Shown here one piece after another: positions 7,811-14,997 of a DNA stretch of 62,238 nucleotides. The first letter of the stretch is position 1. Each line of letters begins with the position of its first letter. The notes below the pieces were generated by a model that saw only the letters and a list, made by a program, of their open reading frames with translations, ran no database searches and had not been told where the DNA came from. A program made the translations under genes and the position numbers. The stretch comes from JACPPO01 sp965262505 (GTDB lineage: Bacteria; Acidobacteriota; Vicinamibacteria; Vicinamibacterales; UBA2999). The DNA lies in the NCBI GenBank assembly GCA_965262505.1, contig CBDHFM010000003.1, positions 1-62,238 on the forward strand. Direction: 5' to 3'.

Positions 7811-8689
7811 ATGCCGAGGTCCCCGGTGAATAACGCCATCAAGAACAAAAGCAGGCTAACCAAGGACGAGTGGCGTGAATACACCAAGACGGTGTGGCAA
7901 ATCGCGAACACGACGCACGCGGAGCATCCCGCCGTGTTCCCGGTCGAGATCCCGCATCGCCTCATAAAGCTCTTCAGTTGGCACGGCGAAACCGTCCTCG
8001 ATCCGTTCGCCGGGGCCGGTACAACCGCCGAAGCTGCTGTCCCTCTTGGCCGGAAAGTGCTGTGTATCGATCAGAGCCGCAAGTACGTCGGAATCATCCA
8101 ACGAGATTGCAGTCACCTAAAGAACGGCAACCTGACCGCGGCCGAGCTCATGAACGTGGTTCACGGCGACAGCCGCGACATCTCCTTCGTTGAAGATGAT
8201 TCCGTCTCACTCGTCGTATCCAGCCCGCCGTACTGGAACAAGGCCAACTACGGCACCGCGCGTGCGAACCTCGGCCGCATCGCTGGCTACCGCCGCTTCC
8301 TTGACAAGATTAGACCTGTGTTCGAGGAGTGCTTCCGGATCCTACAGCCCGGCCGAAAGTGCTGTTTGGTCACGGCGAATGTGAACCAACACACCGATCA
8401 CGGACTCCTGACCTTCCCGCTCTCGGCCGACTTCGGGGCCATCCTGCGCGACATCGGCTTCGTGATGGTGACCGAGATCATCTGGTCGAAGGACGGCACC
8501 GGCGGCCGATGGGGGTCAGCGAACGCGCAACGTCCCATCTTCGGTAGCTACCCGTATCCGCCGAACTTTCTTTTCAAGAACGTTCACGAGTACATCCTCG
8601 TCTACTCGAAACCTCCGGCGAAAAAATCCAAGGGTCCCAAAGTCGTACCGTACGACGAACTCATGGCTAAAACGCGCGGGCGTGTGTGA
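7811..8689 (+). CDS. site-specific DNA methyltransferase (SPPYW class)
   Basis: 292 residues. Motif I TVLDPFAGAGTTAEAA lies at ~64-78 and the catalytic SSPPYWNKANYG at ~136-147. SPPYW is typical of N4-cytosine or N6-adenine methyltransferases of the N6_N4_Mtase group. The order is unusual: DPFAGAGTT normally comes at the C-terminal end of this group, after the catalytic motif, whereas here it precedes it, so the protein looks circularly permuted. It lies between the larger adenine methylase (3-base gap) and the PLD nuclease (15-base gap), so co-expression is likely. Which base it methylates is not determinable here. Confidence 0.87.
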   Translation: MPRSPVNNAIKNKSRLTKDEWREYTKTVWQIANTTHAEHPAVFPVEIPHRLIKLFSWHGETVLDPFAGAGTTAEAAVPLGRKVLCIDQSRKYVGIIQRDCSHLKNGNLTAAELMNVVHGDSRDISFVEDDSVSLVVSSPPYWNKANYGTARANLGRIAGYRRFLDKIRPVFEECFRILQPGRKCCLVTANVNQHTDHGLLTFPLSADFGAILRDIGFVMVTEIIWSKDGTGGRWGSANAQRPIFGSYPYPPNFLFKNVHEYILVYSKPPAKKSKGPKVVPYDELMAKTRGRV

Positions 8690-8704
8690 CGGGATAACCC
8701 AGTC

Positions 8705-9820
8705 ATGGACTGCGAATTTCATCTTCAGGATCCGACGTCGCCGGGGACCGTCTACCTGCTTGAAGCCATCTTCAAGGCCCTGCACGGTGCCGAGTCGTGC
8801 ACGGGCCTGTTCGCCTTCGCATCACGAGGTGGTGTTGATTCTCTGATCGAGGATCCGGAAACCCAGGCCTTTCTCGGCCAATCCACGTTGGCGTTGGTTG
8901 TCGGCATCGACGCCGTGACGAACCGCCGCGCACTCGAACGTCTTCAAGAGCTAGAGCGAAAACACGAACGTCTGAACGTCCGTGTTTTTCTGAACCCAAC
9001 TGACGCATTGTTTCATCCGAAGGTCGCCCGATTCGACTACCCGGACGGCCGCCGGTCGATGATCGTCGGGTCTGGCAACCTCACGCCTGGTGGTCTTCGG
9101 CAGAACTTCGAAGCATTCAGTGTGACGCGTACGGAGGCCGACGAGACTCTGGACTTGTCGTCGTGGGATCGCTTCCTTACTGACCACGCCGCTGACATTC
9201 GCGTCATCGACGAAGAAACGCTCGAACGGGCCGCACAAAACGTCATGCGCGGCCGTCGACCACGTCGAGATGTCGAGCCCGAACCTGGCGTTCCTCCGAC
9301 TGTTGAACCGATGGTCTCAGACGTCGAGTTGCCGGTTGGTCGCACCGACCGCTTCCTGGTCGCACAGGTTCCGGGAGCAGGAGATCGATGGCGTCAGGTC
9401 CACTTCAACTCGGCGGTCATCGATCAGTTTTTCCGCGTTCAACATGGCACGACGCAGCGCGTCTATCTGGTTGAGTGCCGTCAGGATGGCACATTCGCCG
9501 ACCAGGAAGTGCGACCGTGCGTGTACAGCCCGACGAACAAAAACCTGAAGATCGAGATCGCTTCACATCACGGCTTCCCATACCCCGATACGGGTCCACC
9601 GATAGCCGTATTCCGTGAACTCCAAGCCCGCTCGTTCGCGTACATGTTGCTTATGCCAGGTGAACCCGGCTACGACGCAATGTTGGCGTTGAATGAAAAC
9701 CTTGCGCCGGTTGGCCTCGGGCTGCCTCGAGTCATTACGGACGCTGCGGCCGTCCGCGGTGCGTGGCCGGAATGTCCGCTCGTAGCCGCCATCGACGCAC
9801 TTGCCGATTTGAACACCTGA
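8705..9820 (+). CDS. PLD-family restriction endonuclease (BfiI/NgoAVII-like)
   Basis: 371 residues. A single HKD motif of the phospholipase D nuclease superfamily is present: FHPKVARFDYPDGRRSM (~103-119) followed by VGSGNLTPGG (~122-131). One HKD per chain means a dimeric active site, as in the metal-independent endonuclease BfiI. The C-terminal half (VAQVPGAGDRWRQVHFNSAV onward, ~217-360) may be a B3-like DNA-binding domain, as in BfiI, NgoAVII and CglI; this part is inference from pattern only. No helicase gene follows, unlike NgoAVII/CglI. Two methylases directly upstream would protect the two strands of an asymmetric target. Confidence 0.78.
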   Translation: MDCEFHLQDPTSPGTVYLLEAIFKALHGAESCTGLFAFASRGGVDSLIEDPETQAFLGQSTLALVVGIDAVTNRRALERLQELERKHERLNVRVFLNPTDALFHPKVARFDYPDGRRSMIVGSGNLTPGGLRQNFEAFSVTRTEADETLDLSSWDRFLTDHAADIRVIDEETLERAAQNVMRGRRPRRDVEPEPGVPPTVEPMVSDVELPVGRTDRFLVAQVPGAGDRWRQVHFNSAVIDQFFRVQHGTTQRVYLVECRQDGTFADQEVRPCVYSPTNKNLKIEIASHHGFPYPDTGPPIAVFRELQARSFAYMLLMPGEPGYDAMLALNENLAPVGLGLPRVITDAAAVRGAWPECPLVAAIDALADLNT

Positions 9821-9864
9821 CCGTGGGTCGAGCGACGTCCCCCCGCCTTGAGTAGCGGTCGGCT

Positions 9865-10713
9865 TTAGAGTCCGGGGGTGGCTGTACTGCTTTCCGCGGC
9901 CAGTTGCTTCGCGTAGAGGGCTGGCGTCAGCCCGCCCACACCCTTCTTCGGTCGCTCCTCGTTGTATTCACAGCGCCACGCTTCGATCAGGGCCTGGGCG
10001 TGGGCCAGGGTCGTAAACCAGTGTTCGTTCAGGCATTCGTCGCGGAAGCGCCCGTTGAAGGACTCGATGTAGGCGTTCTGGTGCGGCGTGCCGGGTTCCA
10101 TGAGACGTAGGGTCAGCCCCTGCGTGTGCGCCCATGTGCGCATCGCGCGACCGCAGCACTCCTTCCCGGTGTCCGTGCGGAGGATCTGCGGAAGTCCGCG
10201 GGTGATCACCAGGCGGTCCAGGACGCGGGTGACCGGCAGTCCCCCGAGGGCCCGCGCCGGGACGATCGCAACGGCCTCATGGGTGGCGTCGTCGACGATT
10301 GTCAGGCACTTCATGACCCGCCCATCCGCCGTGCGATCAAAGACGAAGTCCGCGGACCAGACCTGGTTGCGACGTTCGGGGCGCACCAGTGGCTGGCGGT
10401 CGGCGATCGGGACCTTCTTGCGTCGACGGCGCGTCAACTGGAGCCGGGCCTCCGTATACAGACGGTCGACCCGTTGGTGATTGATGACGTGGCCGGCCTG
10501 CCGCCGCTTCAGATAGATCAGCCCGGCCCCATCGCGTCGATGTCGCTGCGCCAGGTCAACGATTCGATCCCGGACGACCGCATTGCCATCGGGCCTTGGC
10601 ACGTACCGGAAGGCCGACGCGCTCATCCGCTCCACGGTCAGGGCCCGGCGCTCGCTGAGGCCCCGCGCGACCATCTCCCGCACCACCTCTCGTCGAACCG
10701 GTGAGGCCACCAT
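9865..10713 (-). CDS. IS3-family transposase OrfB
   Basis: 282 residues with the rve-type DDE integrase core: Asp in WSADFVFDRTADGR, Asp in RTDTGKECCGRAM, and Glu in NAYIESFNGRFRDECL. The usual DNGPEF box is DTGKE here, a deviation at the residue after the catalytic Asp. The N-terminal HTH_21 region (RDRIVDLAQRHRRDGAGLIY) and the C-terminal WRCEYNEERPKKGVGGLTPA are family hallmarks. Normally made as an OrfAB fusion by frameshifting. OrfA is damaged here, so transposition competence is doubtful. Confidence 0.9.
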   Translation of the reverse strand: MVASPVRREVVREMVARGLSERRALTVERMSASAFRYVPRPDGNAVVRDRIVDLAQRHRRDGAGLIYLKRRQAGHVINHQRVDRLYTEARLQLTRRRRKKVPIADRQPLVRPERRNQVWSADFVFDRTADGRVMKCLTIVDDATHEAVAIVPARALGGLPVTRVLDRLVITRGLPQILRTDTGKECCGRAMRTWAHTQGLTLRLMEPGTPHQNAYIESFNGRFRDECLNEHWFTTLAHAQALIEAWRCEYNEERPKKGVGGLTPALYAKQLAAESSTATPGL

Positions 10714-10972
10714 TGTTTTCGCAGCACCTCGCGGGTCACCTCGATCTCAAGCTGCGATTCCGCCAAGAGCTTCTTGAGCCGGCCGGTTTCGGTTTCCAGC
10801 TCTTGCAGGCGCTTCGCGTCCGAGACGCTCAGCCCGCCTAACTTGCTCCGCCAGAGGGAGTAACGGGCCTCCGAGAACCCGTGCCGGCGGCACAGGTCTC
10901 CTTCACCGGGAGGCCTGCCTCGGCCTCCCGGAGAAACCCGATGATCTGCGCCTCGCTGAATCGCTTTTTCAC
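10705..10972 (-). pseudogene. IS3-family orfA, frameshifted
   Basis: From GTG 10972 the minus strand encodes KKRFSEAQIIGFLREAEAGL, the usual OrfA helix-turn-helix start. Near 10895 the frame shifts (the expected CRRHGFSEARYSLW reads in another frame, consistent with two extra bases). The second frame continues through the leucine-zipper-like LQELETETGRLKKLLAE towards orfB. Confidence 0.8.
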
Positions 10973-11041
10973 GTCCGATCTCCCTTCTCGTGAGATCGGA
11001 CTCTAAACCCGGGTGTTACTTAATTCGTGGGGGCCGTTGCG

Positions 11042-11191
11042 TTGACAGACGCCCAGATCTTGATCGAACGATGGCGACGGGAGTACAACACGGTGCGGCC
11101 ACACAGTGCCCTGGGCTACCGGCCCCAGGCTCGGGAGGCCATCAGCCTAACGCCACTGAGCGGATTGATTATGAGCCCAGCTCTCTCATAA
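11042..11191 (+). pseudogene. IS3-family transposase C-terminal remnant
   Basis: The plus strand encodes LTDAQILIERWRREYNTVRP followed by HSALGYRPQA and a stop at 11191, the conserved C-terminus of another IS3-group OrfB (the EYNTVRPHSALGYRP signature). Only about 50 codons remain, abutting the right end of the complete IS3 element, so this is debris of an earlier insertion. Confidence 0.85.
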
Positions 11192-11268
11192 GAACTGGTA
11201 CGACCACTGGGGGCAGGTCAGTCCTGAAATCCGTCGAGGACCGCAAGCGGAAGTTCATCAACGATCTT

Positions 11269-13719
11269 CTACTTCGGCTTTGTCATTAGGTTGAGATTGA
11301 TCGCATTGCAGTCACAGCGCAGAGTTTCGGGATTCGTACGCGGCGTCACATGTAACCAGGATTCGCAGGTTTCGCAGCGAAAACAGGCGAGAAGCGCCTT
11401 GAATGCGACGACAACAGGCTCGAAATCCTTCTTTCCGAAATTGGCCCACTCGTTGTAGTGGACGGCCTTGTTGACTGCCCAGTTCTCGGTGTTCGAGGCA
11501 CCGGCTGAGGTGGATAGCGAAGTCTTCCGCTCCTCTACCGCTTCCTTGTACCCATCGTTCCCCCAGGACTGAGCGGACGCACCGGCCTTGCGGTACAGCT
11601 CTTTCAGCCGCGCCAAGGCGGCCGGCAGGAGAGCACCGAGTTCGTAGTTACCGTCTGCGCGGAATTGGGGAGTCGCGCCCAGCTGGTCGGCGAGATGCCG
11701 CGAGACGTACTCAAGATGGTGACGTAGGGCGGCGGCGGCTACTTCAACCTTGCCCTTCCCGAGCGCAGAGGCGATCTCATCCCAAATATCCTGACCCGCC
11801 TCGACTAACGGACCCATGTCGATCGTCCAACTGTGAAAAGCGATGGAGGTCTTGGCGGTGATAAGACCGGCGGATTTCATCTGTTCCGCCCACAAGCGGT
11901 CATGCGTGGTAATGATGAATTGTGTCTGGGGAAAGTGCGTCTTCAACAGCTTGCAGAACTGGTACCGATGCCCCGAATCGACGGACATAACGACGTCGTC
12001 CAGGAGTGCGAATGTGAACTGGTCGCCGAAGAGTCGCTTCATGAGCGCGAGATAGAGGCAGACGCCCATGCTGTCCTGATGCCCCTCACTATGGTAGGCA
12101 CTGGGCGGAAAAAGCCCTCGCTCGTAGAAATTGACGTCAAAATCGAGTTTGCCTTCACTTGGCGTGAGCTTCGCGGTGAACTTGCTCTCATCGTCTTCGT
12201 TAATCGCTCGGTAGAACGCGCTGAAGTCTTCCTGCACCTCGTCGTAGAGCGTGTTCAGTTCCTCTTCGAGCACGCTGCAATAGGCGGCGTAGGCGTTCTT
12301 CGCGGCATTCCATGCGATCTCCGCCACCCTGTTCCTTCTCATGGCCTCTCTGTGGTCACCGAGGCGAATCTGCGCGGTCGTCAGGAAGGTTTGCGCATCG
12401 AGGGTGGCGGTCTGGTCAGGCCTAGCATCGATCTTCTCACTGAGTGTCTTCAGGCCCTTCAAAAATGCCGGCGGCATTTCAAGCCAACCGCTTGACAGCC
12501 GGTCTTTCAGCCCTGTGAGTGAGTCCACGGTGACGAGGCTGGACTTGAGCGCATCAAGATCGGCCTTCCAGTTGCTCAACAGCTGGGCGAATGCGGCGTC
12601 TCCCTGCGTTTCCGCAACTTTCTGGACCGGGGTCAGTAGTCCCGTCACGCGAATGGCTCCCTGAGCGATCGACGTGCCATTGGTTATCAGTGACTGCTGA
12701 ATCTTTCGGGCTTTCTCCGACTTGGCCAGTTTCGCTTTCAGATGGTCTCGTAGGTGCCGCTCGTCGTTCCAGGGGTTGTCACAGAGAGGGCACTCCGGGC
12801 CATCGATGAGCTCAAGGCCCTTCTCGATGAAGGACCGTTTTTGCAAGGCGGCGAGTAGCGCGGGATCAGCCTCAAGTGTCGCGAGTTCAGCGACAACCGC
12901 GGCTGCTTCTTGCTTGGCGAGGTCAGGGAATCCCTTGGCTGCCTCGGAGAGCGCGTTGATATCCCCGAGGGCCGATTTTTTGTTGAACTCGGATACCTTG
13001 TCGGTCGCGGAAAGCCCGGCATCGAGCTTTGTGTCTGCGGTCAGATCTGCAAGTTCCGGCAGACCGAGCACTTTGCGCCGCTCGTTAACGGCCTCCAATA
13101 GATCCTCCAAGAGCAGGGTCGGAATCTGAAGGTGCAACTGCAGAGCACCACGCGCCGACTGCACGTGCGCAGTAGCAGTCCGGTGTGCGGTCCGAAGCTT
13201 ATTCTGGGCGGTATTTAATGCGCTGCGGGACTCCCCAATCTCATCGAGTTTGAGGATGGTTTGAATCTCCTCCGAGCGTTTGGTCGGTTCAACCAGAATG
13301 AAGCGAAGAATCTCGCGACGTGAAAGCGTGATTTCGGGATGGTCGGCGATTTCGGCGAGAGCAGCTCTTACGTCATTGTCATCAGGTACGATCTTGGGGG
13401 TTTTCGGGGATGAGACCTTACGGGTTATGGTCGCTGATTTTCCGATCCCTGGAAGAAACACCCGCAGTTCGACGAACGCCGCGTCTGGAAATTGGATTTT
13501 GTCAACGTGAGGGCCGTGTTCCGAAACAGAGAGCCCTTTGGTTCCCCTTCCTGTGAGCCGGCTGATTTTCCCGGTAAGTCCAAATTCAATCGCGTCGATG
13601 ACGCCGCTTTTGCCAGAACCATTGGGACCGAATATCGCGAAAGTTCCCTTTTCGAAACCGATATCGAGCTTCCGGATGCCTCGCACTTCTTCAATATGGG
13701 CGGACTCAAGCTTGATCAT
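11269..13719 (-). CDS. Rad50/SMC-like ATPase with zinc motifs (putative defence protein)
   Basis: 816 residues. Walker A GPNGSGKSGVIDAIEFGLTG lies at ~32-51. Central helical arms surround a CPLC motif (~309) followed by NPWNDERHL, which resembles a zinc hook. The signature region reads YHSEGHQDSMGVCLYLALMK (~541). Walker B LLDDVVMSVD has Asp in place of the usual Glu (~570), and the H-loop is TTHDRLW (~601). The last ~200 residues are extra: a helical region with RHHLEYVSRH, then a four-Cys ribbon (CFRCETC ... CDC). It overlaps a short upstream gene by ATGA. The family looks like SMC-type ATPases found in anti-phage islands. A repair role is the main alternative. Confidence 0.8.
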   Translation of the reverse strand: MIKLESAHIEEVRGIRKLDIGFEKGTFAIFGPNGSGKSGVIDAIEFGLTGKISRLTGRGTKGLSVSEHGPHVDKIQFPDAAFVELRVFLPGIGKSATITRKVSSPKTPKIVPDDNDVRAALAEIADHPEITLSRREILRFILVEPTKRSEEIQTILKLDEIGESRSALNTAQNKLRTAHRTATAHVQSARGALQLHLQIPTLLLEDLLEAVNERRKVLGLPELADLTADTKLDAGLSATDKVSEFNKKSALGDINALSEAAKGFPDLAKQEAAAVVAELATLEADPALLAALQKRSFIEKGLELIDGPECPLCDNPWNDERHLRDHLKAKLAKSEKARKIQQSLITNGTSIAQGAIRVTGLLTPVQKVAETQGDAAFAQLLSNWKADLDALKSSLVTVDSLTGLKDRLSSGWLEMPPAFLKGLKTLSEKIDARPDQTATLDAQTFLTTAQIRLGDHREAMRRNRVAEIAWNAAKNAYAAYCSVLEEELNTLYDEVQEDFSAFYRAINEDDESKFTAKLTPSEGKLDFDVNFYERGLFPPSAYHSEGHQDSMGVCLYLALMKRLFGDQFTFALLDDVVMSVDSGHRYQFCKLLKTHFPQTQFIITTHDRLWAEQMKSAGLITAKTSIAFHSWTIDMGPLVEAGQDIWDEIASALGKGKVEVAAAALRHHLEYVSRHLADQLGATPQFRADGNYELGALLPAALARLKELYRKAGASAQSWGNDGYKEAVEERKTSLSTSAGASNTENWAVNKAVHYNEWANFGKKDFEPVVVAFKALLACFRCETCESWLHVTPRTNPETLRCDCNAINLNLMTKPK

Positions 13720-13892
13720 TTGAGGTCGCCATCGGCTGAAATCGAGAAGATCTTCACGAAGTCATCAGCCTTCAGCTTTTTGCTGCTGGCGAGCAGGCTT
13801 CTGAGCCGATCGATTTTCTCGGCGTCTACATCCTGGGATTCAGCGAGCTTGGCGAGAAACTTTTCAGTTATCTGTTTTTGAAGCGTCGGCAT
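13716..13892 (-). CDS. short helical partner of the SMC-like ATPase
   Basis: 58 residues from the ATG at 13892; an upstream in-frame GTG at 13931 would give 71. Sequence MPTLQKQITEKFLAKLAESQ continues with DVDAEKIDRLRSLLASSKKL, all helical and charged, with no catalytic motif. Its stop overlaps the ATPase start (ATGA at 13716-13719), so the two are translationally coupled and probably interact. I do not recognise the family. Coupled small subunit plus SMC-like ATPase is a common layout in defence systems. Confidence 0.7.
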   Translation of the reverse strand: MPTLQKQITEKFLAKLAESQDVDAEKIDRLRSLLASSKKLKADDFVKIFSISADGDLK

Positions 13893-14173
13893 AGGGGCTT
13901 CCAGGTTGATGTGTTTTGCATTGTCTCTCACTGCTCACGAGCCTGTGGCGCTTGATGAGCGGGTCCGAGAGGAGGCGAACTAAGCGGTATTCTACGTCCG
14001 GTCAGGAAGCGCAAGAAGGGTCGCACGCTCGAGGGGTCGACATCCTACGCCGTGAGGAATATGCGGCGCTGGAGCTGGACCCCAAAGTGGAACTGAATCG
14101 AGAGCGAGAACAGGCGCTCCGGGACCGGCGGTAAATCGCTTTGCGCGGAGTGTTCCAGGCTCAACTCGGAGCC

Positions 14174-14964
14174 CTATTCGGACGTTTCCTTCCTGTACTT
14201 TCTGCGCAAAATCTCTTGTACTGTTTGCTGGATCCCAGTTACGAACGAGAAATCCACAGTGCCCGTCCACCAGTGGGCTATTCTGTCACGGTATTCCTTG
14301 AGTTGGATTGCCGTTAGGTTACCTGCGATGGTGTTCGCGTCGTCTTCGAACTTCGGTTGCCCCAATATCCTCTTCGCATCGACGACAGCTTGCCAGAGCC
14401 TCAGGTACCACAGCCGGAAGTGCGCGTCGTCTCGAGTCTTATCGAGTAGAATAGCGTCGATCAGTTCCGCCATCTGGGGCGTCTTCAGCGAGTCCTGCCG
14501 CAGTCCATCATAAATCGACCGGACTCCAGCAACCTTCTCCCGCAATCCATCCGTATCCACAGGAGACGATACGCGCACACCGCCATAGCTGACGCTCATC
14601 GTCAGTTGGGCCGTATAGACTGCCCGTCCGTCGTCGCTGACGAAACACGAGCAACTGTATAGCTCATCCAAGTGGTGCGTGACGTTCTGCTCCACCTTTA
14701 CGGCTGCCAGTACTGTGTTGACGGCATGTGAGTCGCGGGAAAAGTCTGGCCATGCACCGTTGCTTGTCTTGAACGCTAGTAGCGCCCGCTTACCCTCCCG
14801 GCCCCCCTCGATCAGTGCTTTTCCATTGCGCCACTCGTCTATGAGGAAACACTCGCCGTTGGCGAACTGTGTCGCCGGGATGGTTTTATATTCCTCCGTG
14901 ACCAGGAAGATCGGTGGATTGGGTGACTTACTTTGGCTTAGTACCTTGCGGTACACGCGATCTA
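14174..14964 (-). pseudogene. 3' part of an unknown gene split by the transposon
   Basis: The frame entering from the transposon edge encodes DRVYRKVLSQSKSPNPPIFL, then VTEEYKTIPATQFANGECFL and onward to a stop at 14174. Its apparent start (MLPKPL) lies in the transposon inverted repeat and is not genuine. Joining 58153..58299 to 14959..14174, with one copy of the TAGAT duplication removed, gives one 310-codon frame without a stop. No motif is recognised: a compact alpha/beta N-terminal two-thirds and a helical C-terminus. It lies 280 bases upstream of the SMC-like pair in the same direction, so it may have belonged to that locus. Confidence 0.85.
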
Positions 14965-14997
14965 GGGGTTTGGGGAGCAATGGAACGGAAAGTACGG

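Larger units (their letters stand above)
9864..11007 (-). mobile_element. IS3-family insertion sequence, orfA frameshifted
   Basis: An orfA/orfB pair is bounded by the short inverted repeat TTTAGAGTCCG (9864-9874) and its complement CGGACTCTAAA (10997-11007). The interior encodes a typical IS3 arrangement on the minus strand. A matching 3-bp target duplication is not evident. It sits downstream of the PLD nuclease and next to an older IS3 remnant. Probably no longer autonomous, because orfA carries a frameshift. Confidence 0.8.
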
